17,042 nt of DNA from Actinomycetes bacterium (GTDB taxonomy: Bacteria; Actinomycetota; Acidimicrobiia; Acidimicrobiales; RAAP-2), in the NCBI GenBank assembly GCA_021801615.1, contig JAJYXS010000138.1, positions 1-17,042 of the forward strand. Reading direction: 5' to 3'. This document shows, piece after piece, positions 1 through 7,169 of this stretch. The notes below the pieces were generated by a model. That model had not been told where the DNA came from. It searched no databases and saw nothing but the letters and a program-made list of their open reading frames with translations. Position numbers and translations under genes: made by a program. The stretch's first letter is position 1. Every line of letters begins with the position of its first letter.

Positions 1-564
1 ATCCGCCCCCCCCAGCGAGGCCTCGAGGAGTACTTCGTGGAGGTCGCCGGCCGGGTCGAGCTGCCGATGCTCGTCTACCACATCCCCGGCCGCGCCGCGG
101 TGACGCTCGAGGTCGCGACCATTGCCGCGATCGCCGAGCGTGCGGACAACCTGGTCGGCATGAAGCACGCGTCCACGGACCTCGGGCTCGTCACCGAGGT
201 GCTCCGTCGGCTGGGGCCGGAGTTCCGGGTCTTCGCCGGACTGGAGGAGCTGAGCCTGCCGATGCTCGCCGTCGGGGCCTGCGGGATGATGAACGCGGTG
301 GGCAACCTCGCCCCGGCGCGCGTCGCGGCGCTGTGGCACGCGGTCGAGAGCGGGGACCTCGCCGGAGCCCGGAAGATCCACGACGAGCTGTGGGAGCTGA
401 ACAAGTCGGTGTTCTTCGACACCAACCCCATCCCGATCAAGTACATGCTTCGGCGGATGGGCGTACTGGCGAGCAACGAGCACCGGCTCCCGATGGCGAG
501 CGCGACCCCCGAGCTCGAGGCGAGGCTCGACGCGGTGCTCGAGCGCGCGGGACTGCTGCCGTGA
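1..564 (+). CDS. DapA/DHDPS-family lyase or synthase, 3' part only
   Basis: Frame 1 is open from the first base, so the gene begins upstream; 187 residues are visible and about 110 are missing compared with the usual ~300. The visible part is the C-terminal two thirds of a dihydrodipicolinate synthase-type TIM barrel. It has the Tyr-containing YHIPGR motif (Tyr codon at 76-78), the Schiff-base lysine in GMKHAS (Lys codon 163-165), and the C-terminal NPIPIKYMLRRMG segment typical of true DapA-like proteins. The family joins or cleaves 2-keto acids, mostly pyruvate, through a lysine imine. Its stop overlaps the start of the next gene as GTGA, so the two are probably co-transcribed and translationally coupled. 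In this catabolic setting it may be a keto-acid aldolase or hydratase rather than the lysine enzyme, but this is inference. The NahE/PhdJ hydratase-aldolase branch is less likely, because those usually lack the PGR motif. Confidence 0.9.
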   Translation: MRPPQRGLEEYFVEVAGRVELPMLVYHIPGRAAVTLEVATIAAIAERADNLVGMKHASTDLGLVTEVLRRLGPEFRVFAGLEELSLPMLAVGACGMMNAVGNLAPARVAALWHAVESGDLAGARKIHDELWELNKSVFFDTNPIPIKYMLRRMGVLASNEHRLPMASATPELEARLDAVLERAGLLP

Positions 565-1553
565 GCACGACCCGCCTTGCCCTCACCCTCGCACAGAGCG
601 GCTATGACCATCTTCGGGACCTGGAGACCGGTGCCGTCAGGGTGGAGGGCGTCGAGCTCAACGTGCTCACCCTTCCGATCGAGGAGATCTTCTTCCGGTT
701 CCTGCGCTACCGGGAGTGGCACGTCTCTGAGCTGTCCTTCGCCAAGTACCTCGCCTTGAGGGCCGACGGCGACACGAGCCTCGGTGCCATCCCGGTCTTC
801 CCCTCCCGGGTGTGCCGGCATTCTTCGATCTTCGTGCGCGCCGACGGACCGTCGAGCCCGAAGGAGCTGGCCGGCGGGCGCATCGGCGTGCCGGAGTGGG
901 CGCAGACCGCGGCCGTCTACACGCGTGCTCTGCTCCAGCACGAGTGGGACATCCCGCTCGAGGACGTCAAGTGGTTCCAGGCAGGCGTGAACACTCCTGG
1001 GCGGAGGGAGAAGGTGGCGCTCCGCCTCCCCGAGGGCGTCTCGCTCACCCCCGTCCCCGACCGGTGCCTGGACGACATGCTGCGCGACGGCGAGCTCGAC
1101 GCGATCTTCTCCGCCCACCCTCCCGAGAGCTTCGAGCGCGGAGAGCCTCACGTCGTGCGCCTCTTTCCCGACTTCCGGGCAGTCGAGCGGGAGTACGTGG
1201 AGCGCACCGGGGTCTTCCCGATCATGCACGTCGTCGTGATCCGTGGCGACGTGCTGGAGCAGGCGCCGTGGGTGGCCGCCAACCTGTACACCGCCTTCTG
1301 CGAAGCGAAGCGCCGCAGCCTCGAGCGGCTCTCGGAGATGACCGCCAGCCGGCTGCCGTTGGCCTGGGTGCCGAGCCTGGTGGAGGAGATGCGCCAGCTG
1401 CTCGGGCCCGACCCGTTCCCCTACGGGGTGGAGGAGAACCGTGCGACGCTCGACGCCTTCGCCCGGTGGGCGCACGAGCAAGGCGTGACCTCCAGGCTCG
1501 TCCCGCCCGAGGAGCTCTTCGCACCCCAGGTGCTCGAACGCTACAAGGTGTAA
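561..1553 (+). CDS. 4,5-dihydroxyphthalate decarboxylase-like protein (Pht5-type)
   Basis: The protein has 330 residues, the normal length for the family. The GTG at 561 is chosen because it overlaps the upstream TGA (GTGA) and because family homology begins immediately (LALTLAQSGYDHLRDLETG). Signatures recalled from Pht5-type 4,5-dihydroxyphthalate decarboxylases are present in order: LPIEEIFFRFLRYREWHVSELS, IPVFPSRVCRHSSIFV, GRIGVPEWAQTAAVY and VKWFQAGV. The fold resembles periplasmic substrate-binding proteins, but no signal peptide is visible, so a cytoplasmic enzyme is expected. Known members remove one carboxylate from 4,5-dihydroxyphthalate to give protocatechuate. The true substrate cannot be read from sequence. 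Its neighbours are an aldolase-fold candidate decarboxylase and two UbiD genes, which supports a role in degrading an aromatic dicarboxylate. An alternative is a substrate-binding-like protein of unknown activity. Confidence 0.85.
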   Translation: MSTTRLALTLAQSGYDHLRDLETGAVRVEGVELNVLTLPIEEIFFRFLRYREWHVSELSFAKYLALRADGDTSLGAIPVFPSRVCRHSSIFVRADGPSSPKELAGGRIGVPEWAQTAAVYTRALLQHEWDIPLEDVKWFQAGVNTPGRREKVALRLPEGVSLTPVPDRCLDDMLRDGELDAIFSAHPPESFERGEPHVVRLFPDFRAVEREYVERTGVFPIMHVVVIRGDVLEQAPWVAANLYTAFCEAKRRSLERLSEMTASRLPLAWVPSLVEEMRQLLGPDPFPYGVEENRATLDAFARWAHEQGVTSRLVPPEELFAPQVLERYKV

Positions 1554-1564
1554 AGGGGATCTTG

Positions 1565-2392
1565 ATGGCCCAGGCCGCCGACACCGAGAGGACCGACCGG
1601 AGCGAGGAGAGCGAGCGACGCGCTCGGGCCCACGAGGTGCGCCGCCAGGTGGCCGTGGCCACCCGCATGCTCGTCGACGCAGGGATCCTCGGCTACAGCG
1701 GGCACCTGAGCGCTCGTGCGCCCGGCGACGAGCGGTTGTACATCCAGCCGGTCGACGACTCCAGGGCCTCCCTCAGGCCTGAAAGGGTGCTCCTCGTCTC
1801 CTTCGACGGCGAGGTCGTCGAAGGCAAGGGCAAGCCGCCGTCGGAGCTGCCCATCCACGCCGAGCTCTACCGGGCGCGCCCCGACGTCGGTGCGGTGGCG
1901 CACTTCCACCACGACCCGACGACCATGTTCACGATGGTCGAGCACGGCGCGATCGTGCCCGTGAAGAACCACGCCTCCCGGTGGGCGGACGGCGTGCCGG
2001 TCCATCCCGACGCCTCCCACATCGCGACGGCGGAGCAGGGCCGCGCGCTCGCTGCCACGCTCGGTGGCGCAGCGGCCGCGCTGCTGCGCGGGCACGGCGA
2101 GGTGGTCGTCGCCGAGGACGTCCTCACGCTCTTCGCCGACGTGGTCCACTTCGTCGAGAACGCCGATGCGCTGGCGCACGCTATGCAGCTCGGCCGGGTC
2201 GTGCCGCTCGGCCGGGAGGAGTGCGACCGCTTCCTCGCCACGTTCCGACGCGACCGACACGCACGCAAGCTGTGGAACCACCACGCCTCGGTGGCCCTCG
2301 GCTCGGGGTCGATCCTGCCGGAGTGGCTCGACGCCGAGGCCGCGCCGGCTGATGGCGGGGCGCCGGCTCGCTCGCTCCGAGGAAGCCGGTGA
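1565..2392 (+). CDS. Class II aldolase/adducin-family protein, candidate hydroxyaromatic decarboxylase
   Basis: The protein has 275 residues. The ATG at 1565 is preceded by a good ribosome-binding site, AAAGGGG at 1552-1558, with a 6-base gap. The class II aldolase fold is indicated by GHLSAR near residue 46, the PPSELPIHAELY segment (Glu94, equivalent to the catalytic acid), the metal-binding His-x-His at 113 and 115 (AHFHH) and a third His at 177 (RGHGEVV). The family includes sugar-phosphate aldolases. It also includes decarboxylases such as actinobacterial 3,4-dihydroxyphthalate 2-decarboxylase (PhtC) and the 3-hydroxy-2-methylpyridine-4,5-dicarboxylate decarboxylase of pyridoxine breakdown. 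Next to a Pht5-like gene and two UbiD genes, the decarboxylase reading is favoured, but this is inference. The gene ends in a GTGA overlap with the first UbiD gene. The first ~20 residues are acidic, rich in Glu, Arg and Asp, and look non-conserved. Confidence 0.85.
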   Translation: MAQAADTERTDRSEESERRARAHEVRRQVAVATRMLVDAGILGYSGHLSARAPGDERLYIQPVDDSRASLRPERVLLVSFDGEVVEGKGKPPSELPIHAELYRARPDVGAVAHFHHDPTTMFTMVEHGAIVPVKNHASRWADGVPVHPDASHIATAEQGRALAATLGGAAAALLRGHGEVVVAEDVLTLFADVVHFVENADALAHAMQLGRVVPLGREECDRFLATFRRDRHARKLWNHHASVALGSGSILPEWLDAEAAPADGGAPARSLRGSR

Positions 2393-4083
2393 TCACCGAG
2401 ACGCGCACCTCGCCCCATGACCTCGGGCTCCGGAGCGAGCTTCGCATCGGCTCCCTCGAAGGCTCGCTCGGCGTCGCCTCGGAGGTCGACCCGCAGACGG
2501 TGCGCGCCGGCGCCCCCCACGAGGACCTGCGCGACTGGCTGCAGATGGTCGACGCCCTGGGCGAGCTGCGGGTGCTCGAGGGGGTGGACCTCGACGACAA
2601 CGTCGGACGGATCACCGAGATGCTCCAGCACACCGACGGCGCGCCCGCCGTCCTGTTCGACGCCTTTCCCGGCTTCGAACGTGGCTGGCGCATCCTCGTC
2701 AACGCCCAGGGCGAACGGCGACGGCTCGCGGTGACCCTCGGCCTTCCTGCCGACATCTCGACCGTGGACCTCATGGACGAGTGGGAGCGACGGATGGACG
2801 GCGTGGTGCCCGAGCCTGTCGTCATGGTCGACGACGACCCGACGCAGGCGCCCGTCACCCAGGTCGTCGATCGGGGCGACGACGTGGACCTCGGTCGCTT
2901 CCCCGTCCCCATGTGGCACCCCGGCGACGGAGGCCGGTACCTCGGGACGGGCGACTGCGTGATCACGAAGGACCCCGACTCGGACTGGGTCAACGTCGGG
3001 ACGTACCGGGTGATGGTGCACGACCGCAACCACACGGGGCTCTACATCTCTCCGGGCAAGCACGGCCGGATCCACCGCGACAAGGCGTTCGAGCGCGGCG
3101 AGCCGCTCCCGGCGGTGGTCCTCTGCGGCATGGACCCGCTGCTCTTCGTCGGGAGCTGCCTCGAGATGCCCCCGGGCGTGAACGAGCTCGAATGGGCCGG
3201 AGGCATGCGTGGTCGCCCGATCGAGTGCATCGCGGGCCGCGAGACGGGCCTCCCGATCCCCGCGCGGGCCGAGATCGCGCTGGAAGGCTTCCTCCACCCT
3301 GACCAGCTGCGCCGTGAGGGTCCCTTCGGAGAGTGGACCGGCTACTACGCCACGGGGGCGCAGGAGGTCCCGGTGTTCGAGGTGCGCACGGTCTACCGTC
3401 GTCGCGACCCGATCATCCTGGGCGTCCCCCCCGAGAAGCCTCCCTTCGAGGCGCACCGCTTCCGCCAGTACCTGCGAAGCGCGAACCTGCGCCGAGAGCT
3501 CCGGCGCGCCGGGGTGCCGGACGTCACCGCGGCGTGGTGCCACGGGGTGGGTGGCTGCCGCCTATTCAACGTCGTCGCGATCAAGCAGCGGTACCCCGGT
3601 CACGCAGTGCAGGCGGGGCACGTCGCGGCGTCCTGCCGCGCCGGCGCCTACCTGGGCCGGATCGTCGTGGTCGTCGACGACGACGTCGACGTGTCCGACC
3701 TCGAGGAGGTGATCTGGGCGGTGTGCACCCGGGCGGACCCCGACCGGGACTTCCAGACGTTCCGCCGCGCGTGGAGCGGTCCCCTGGATCCTGCGATCGA
3801 GCCCGGCAGGAAGGGCTTCAACTCCCGGGTGATCATCGACGCGACGCGCCCGTGGGAATGGAGGGACCGCTTTCCCGATCCCATCGGCCCCGCGCCCGGA
3901 GAAAAGGCCATCACCCGCGAGCGCTGGTCGTGGCTGCTTCGAGATGGCCGACGGGCCGAAGGAGCCCCCGGCTGCACGGACTTCCCGGCCGCCGGCGACC
4001 GCCCCCCACGACCCACCGACCCACGAACCACCGACCCACGAACAACCGACCACGCCCCACGAGGAGCACGAGGAGCCGACTGA
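2389..4083 (+). CDS. UbiD-family prFMN-dependent decarboxylase, first copy, with run-on C-terminus
   Basis: The protein has 564 residues from the GTG at 2389, which overlaps the upstream stop; GAGGAA at 2379-2384 is a close ribosome-binding site. A GTG at 2500 would remove 37 residues and fits the family N-terminus better, so the start is uncertain. Motifs match prenylated-FMN decarboxylases with the spacing of fungal Fdc1: Asn202 and Arg207 in NVGTYR, His225 in SPGKHGR, an acidic residue in NELEWAG, and Glu310/Glu315 in EGPFGE. These bind Mn/K and prFMN and act in reversible decarboxylation of unsaturated or aromatic acids. Homology with the second UbiD stops at about residue 520 (ERWSWLLRD). 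The last ~45 residues are a Pro/Thr/Asp-rich extension that includes three in-frame 15-bp repeats, and they look like former spacer DNA. The substrate is unknown, and a cofactor-making UbiX gene is not in view. Confidence 0.9.
   Translation: MITETRTSPHDLGLRSELRIGSLEGSLGVASEVDPQTVRAGAPHEDLRDWLQMVDALGELRVLEGVDLDDNVGRITEMLQHTDGAPAVLFDAFPGFERGWRILVNAQGERRRLAVTLGLPADISTVDLMDEWERRMDGVVPEPVVMVDDDPTQAPVTQVVDRGDDVDLGRFPVPMWHPGDGGRYLGTGDCVITKDPDSDWVNVGTYRVMVHDRNHTGLYISPGKHGRIHRDKAFERGEPLPAVVLCGMDPLLFVGSCLEMPPGVNELEWAGGMRGRPIECIAGRETGLPIPARAEIALEGFLHPDQLRREGPFGEWTGYYATGAQEVPVFEVRTVYRRRDPIILGVPPEKPPFEAHRFRQYLRSANLRRELRRAGVPDVTAAWCHGVGGCRLFNVVAIKQRYPGHAVQAGHVAASCRAGAYLGRIVVVVDDDVDVSDLEEVIWAVCTRADPDRDFQTFRRAWSGPLDPAIEPGRKGFNSRVIIDATRPWEWRDRFPDPIGPAPGEKAITRERWSWLLRDGRRAEGAPGCTDFPAAGDRPPRPTDPRTTDPRTTDHAPRGARGAD
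4006..4050 (+). repeat. Three tandem 15-bp repeats at the 3' end of the first UbiD gene
   Basis: Three head-to-tail units (4006-4020, 4021-4035, 4036-4050) of the form CCACGAACCACCGAC differ at one or two bases. They are in frame and encode PRPTD, PRTTD, PRTTD in the first UbiD gene. They sit in the stretch that has no counterpart in the paralogue, just before the ribosome-binding region of the second UbiD gene. Confidence 0.9.
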
Positions 4084-4087
4084 GACC

Positions 4088-5560
4088 ATGAGCGACCAGA
4101 CGAACCCCTCCGACGAGCGGAAGCGCCCGGCGACCTACGACCTGCGAGCCTGGCTCGAGAAGGTCGAGCAGATCGGCGAGCTCCGGCACGTCTCGGGCGC
4201 ATCCTCGGAGCAGGAGATCGGGGACGCGACCGACCTGCTCCAGCACACCGAAGGTGCCCCTGCGGTGCTCTTCGACGACATCCCCGGCTACCAGCACGGC
4301 TTCCGTGTCCTCGTGAACGGTCTGGGCACCGTCGACCGCATGGCGCTCGCGCTCAACGCCCCCCTCGGCCTCACCAAGCTCCAGCTCTCCGAGGTCTGGC
4401 GGGAGCGCATCATGGGCAAGGACCCGATCGCCGCCGTGCAGGTCGACGACGGGCCGGTGATGGAGAACGTCCGGCGCGGCGCCGACGTCGACATGACGGT
4501 CTTCCCCGCCCCGATCTGGCACCCCGGAGACGGCGGCCGATACCTCGGGACCGGCTCCTACGACGTGACCCGAGACCCCGACGACGGATGGGTCAACGTC
4601 GGCACCTACCGCGTGATGGTCCACGACGCCCGGCGGTTGGGCTACTACATCTCCCCGGGCAAGCACGGCCGCCTCCACCGCCAGAAGTACTTCGACCGTG
4701 GCGAGCCCTGCCCGGTCGTGATGGTCTTCGGCTCGCACCCGCTCTTGTTCCTCGCCTCGAGCAACGAGATCCCCTACGGGATCTCCGAGTACGACTGGGC
4801 CGGCGGGGTCCTCGGCGAGCCCGTCGAGACGATCCGCGGCCCGGTGACGGGGCTCCCGTTCCCCGCGAACGCCGAGATCGTGATCGAAGGGTTCGCCACC
4901 GCCGACGAGAAGCTGGGTGAAGGCCCCTTCGGCGAGTGGACCGGCTACTACGCCTCCGGCGAGCGGGCCGAGCCGGTGCTCGAGGTCGAGGCCCTCTACC
5001 ACCGCGACGACCCGATCATCCTCGGCTGCCCGCCCGGACGCCCGCCCGACGAGCTCGCACGGTACAGGGCGCCGTTGCGCTCGGCGCTCCTCTTCGAGGA
5101 GATCACCAAGGCGGGCGTTCCCGACGTCGTCGCCGTCTGGCAGCACGAGGCGGGCGGGAGCCGGATGTTCACGGTCGTGTCGATCCGGCAGCGCTACCCC
5201 GGCCACGCGCGCCAGGTGCTCCACGTCGCGTCGCAATGCCACACGGGCGCCTACGCGGGCAAGTACGTCGTGGTCGTGGACGAGGACATCGACCCTTCCA
5301 ACCTCGAGGAGGTGATCTGGGCGGTGTGCACCCGCTCGGACCCCGCCACCTCGATCGACTTCGTGCGACGCGCCTGGAGCACGCCCCTCGATCCCCGGCT
5401 CACCCCCGAGCAGCGCGCGGCGGGCGACTTCACGAATTCACGGGCGCTCATCGACGCCACCCGGCCCTTCGAGTGGCGAGACCAGTTCCCGGAGGTGAAC
5501 GTCCCACCGCTCCACCAGCGGCGCGCCGCCCTGGAGCGGTGGTCCTACCTGCTCGACTGA
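4088..5560 (+). CDS. UbiD-family prFMN-dependent decarboxylase, second copy
   Basis: The protein has 490 residues, the normal UbiD length. The ATG at 4088 lies 4 bases after the upstream stop. Two GAGGAG motifs (4061-4066, 4070-4075) lie upstream, the nearer one 12 bases away, which is a little far. The in-frame ATG at 3944 would overlap the previous gene by 140 bases and add a low-complexity leader, so it is rejected. All expected prFMN/metal residues are present with Fdc1-like spacing: Asn170 and Arg175 (NVGTYR), His193 (SPGKHGR), and Glu278 and Glu283 (EGPFGE). The order of motifs is the same as in the first copy, and long identical stretches (WHPGDGGRYLGTG, EEVIWAVCTR, GEWTGYY) show clear paralogy. 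The C-terminus ends cleanly at LERWSYLLD. The pair may act on different carboxylates of one compound or form a hetero-oligomer; neither can be decided from sequence. Confidence 0.93.
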   Translation: MSDQTNPSDERKRPATYDLRAWLEKVEQIGELRHVSGASSEQEIGDATDLLQHTEGAPAVLFDDIPGYQHGFRVLVNGLGTVDRMALALNAPLGLTKLQLSEVWRERIMGKDPIAAVQVDDGPVMENVRRGADVDMTVFPAPIWHPGDGGRYLGTGSYDVTRDPDDGWVNVGTYRVMVHDARRLGYYISPGKHGRLHRQKYFDRGEPCPVVMVFGSHPLLFLASSNEIPYGISEYDWAGGVLGEPVETIRGPVTGLPFPANAEIVIEGFATADEKLGEGPFGEWTGYYASGERAEPVLEVEALYHRDDPIILGCPPGRPPDELARYRAPLRSALLFEEITKAGVPDVVAVWQHEAGGSRMFTVVSIRQRYPGHARQVLHVASQCHTGAYAGKYVVVVDEDIDPSNLEEVIWAVCTRSDPATSIDFVRRAWSTPLDPRLTPEQRAAGDFTNSRALIDATRPFEWRDQFPEVNVPPLHQRRAALERWSYLLD

Positions 5561-5564
5561 GCCT

Positions 5565-5579
5565 GCCGGACTCACCGGC
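5565..5579 (+). other. Short GC hairpin after the UbiD operon
   Basis: GCCGG at 5565-5569 pairs with CCGGC at 5575-5579 around a 5-base loop, directly after the stop of the second UbiD gene. No T-run follows, so it is not a convincing intrinsic terminator. It is the only stem in the 48-base gap before guaA. Confidence 0.25.
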
Positions 5580-5596
5580 CACCCGGCGCCACCTGA

Positions 5597-5602
5597 CATA
5601 CT
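5597..5602 (+). promoter_or_regulatory. Candidate -10 element for a leaderless guaA transcript
   Basis: CATACT matches five of six bases of TATACT and ends 6 bases before the guaA ATG at 5609, which would place the transcription start at or next to the A of ATG. No Shine-Dalgarno sequence is visible before guaA (the preceding bases are ACTCGCTGA). No clear -35 box is present. Leaderless mRNAs are common in actinobacteria. Confidence 0.4.
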
Positions 5603-5608
5603 CGCTGA

Positions 5609-7168
5609 ATGGCGCGCCCTCTCGTCATCGTCGTCGACTTCGGGGCGCAGTACGCGCAGCTGATCGCGCGCCGTGTCCGCGAGGCGCACGTCTACTCGGA
5701 GATCGTCGCGCACACCACCTCGGCGGAGGAGATCCTCGGGCGGCGCCCTGCGGCGCTGATCCTCTCGGGCGGCCCCTCCAGCATCTATGAGCCGGGGGCA
5801 CCGTCGATCGACACCCGGCTGCTCCACGCGGGGGTTCCGGTCCTCGGCATCTGCTACGGCTTCCAGGCGATGGTACGAGCGCTCGACGGCGAGGTCGCGC
5901 GCACCGACCGCCGTGAGTACGGACGCACCAAGGTCACGGTCGACGAAGGGTCGCGCCTGTTCGAGGGGCAGCCCGCGCTCCAAGAGGTGTGGATGTCCCA
6001 CGGCGACGCGGTGGTCGCGCTCGGCGAGGGGCTCCGGCCCACGGCGTCGTCGGACGAGACGCCCGTCGCCGCCTTCGAGAGCACCGACGGGACGCTCTTC
6101 GGCGTCCAGTGGCACCCCGAGGTCCGCCACAGCGACCACGGCCAGGAGGTCCTGGAGCGGTTCCTGCACGCCGCGGCGAAGATCCCGCCGTCGTGGACGA
6201 CCGCCAGCGTCCTCGACGCCGCCGTCGAGGAGGTGCGCGACCAGGTCGGGGACGGCAGGGCGATCTGCGGGCTCTCCGGCGGCGTCGACTCCGCGGTCGC
6301 CGCGGCGCTGGTCCAGCGCGCGATCGGTGACAGGCTCGCGTGCGTCTTCGTCGACCACGGCCTCCTGCGCCTCGGCGAGGCCGCACAGGTGGAGCAGGAC
6401 TTCGTGGCAGCGACCGGCATCCGCCTGAGGACGGTCGACGCGCGGGCACGCTTCCTCCACGCATTGCGCGGCGTGGTCGACCCCGAGCAGAAGCGCAAGG
6501 TGATCGGCCGCGAGTTCGTCCGCGTCTTCGAGCAGGCCGCGCGCGAGGTGGAGGCGGAGAGCGGCGGCCCGGAGCACCTCGTCCAGGGCACGCTGTACCC
6601 TGACGTCGTCGAGTCGGGCGGTCCGCGCGCCGGCGGCACCGGCTCCACGATCAAGTCGCACCACAACGTCGGAGGGCTCCCCGAGGACCTCGGCTTCTCC
6701 CTGGTCGAGCCGCTGCGCCACCTCTTCAAGGACGAGGTCCGTGCGCTCGGCCTCGAGCTGGGCCTGCCCGAGACGATCGTGTGGCGCCACCCGTTCCCCG
6801 GGCCCGGCCTCGCCGTTCGCATCGTCGGGGAGGTGACCGAGGAACGGCTCGAGATCCTTCGCCGGGCCGACGCCGTCGCCCGGGACGAGCTGACGGCGGC
6901 GGGCCTCGACAGGGCGGTCTGGCAATTCCCCGTCGTGCTCCTCCCCGACGTCCGGACGGTCGGGGTCCAAGGCGACGGCCGCACCTACGGCCATCCGGTC
7001 GTGCTCCGGCCGGTCACGAGCGAGGACGCGATGACCGCCGACTGGGCGCGCCTCCCCTACGACGTGCTCGAGCGGATCTCGACGCGCATCACCAACGAAG
7101 TCCCCGAGGTCAACCGCGTCGTCCTCGACGTCACGAGCAAGCCGCCGGGGACCATCGAATGGGAGTAG
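5609..7168 (+). CDS. guaA: GMP synthase (glutamine-hydrolysing)
   Basis: This 519-residue cytoplasmic enzyme converts XMP, glutamine and ATP to GMP in purine synthesis. The N-terminal class I glutamine amidotransferase domain (about 1-190) has the catalytic Cys82 in GICYGFQ and His169/Glu171 in GVQWHPE. The ATP pyrophosphatase domain follows, with the PP-loop SGGVDS at 223-228, then the dimerisation domain with KSHHNVGG, HPFPGPGLAVRI and the C-terminal KPPGTIEWE. Length and domain order are normal. The ATG at 5609 fits the family start (VVDFGAQYAQLIARRVRE). There is no ribosome-binding site, and a -10-like box lies 6 bases upstream, so translation may be leaderless. It follows the decarboxylase genes on the same strand after 48 bases. 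It ends 1 base before the stop of the opposing phosphatase gene, leaving no room for a separate terminator. Confidence 0.98.
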   Translation: MARPLVIVVDFGAQYAQLIARRVREAHVYSEIVAHTTSAEEILGRRPAALILSGGPSSIYEPGAPSIDTRLLHAGVPVLGICYGFQAMVRALDGEVARTDRREYGRTKVTVDEGSRLFEGQPALQEVWMSHGDAVVALGEGLRPTASSDETPVAAFESTDGTLFGVQWHPEVRHSDHGQEVLERFLHAAAKIPPSWTTASVLDAAVEEVRDQVGDGRAICGLSGGVDSAVAAALVQRAIGDRLACVFVDHGLLRLGEAAQVEQDFVAATGIRLRTVDARARFLHALRGVVDPEQKRKVIGREFVRVFEQAAREVEAESGGPEHLVQGTLYPDVVESGGPRAGGTGSTIKSHHNVGGLPEDLGFSLVEPLRHLFKDEVRALGLELGLPETIVWRHPFPGPGLAVRIVGEVTEERLEILRRADAVARDELTAAGLDRAVWQFPVVLLPDVRTVGVQGDGRTYGHPVVLRPVTSEDAMTADWARLPYDVLERISTRITNEVPEVNRVVLDVTSKPPGTIEWE

Positions 7169-7169
7169 C

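Noticed and set aside
1867..3543. 558-residue minus-strand open frame opposite the aldolase-fold and first UbiD genes
   Set aside because: Antisense shadow of conserved genes; His/Val/Arg-rich with no motifs.
3944..4087. Upstream ATG for the second UbiD gene
   Set aside because: It would overlap the previous gene by 140 bases and add a His/Pro/Glu repeat leader not seen in UbiD proteins; the ATG at 4088 gives the standard length.
5561..5608. Purine riboswitch before guaA
   Set aside because: The 48-base gap is too short for a known purine aptamer and lacks its conserved elements.
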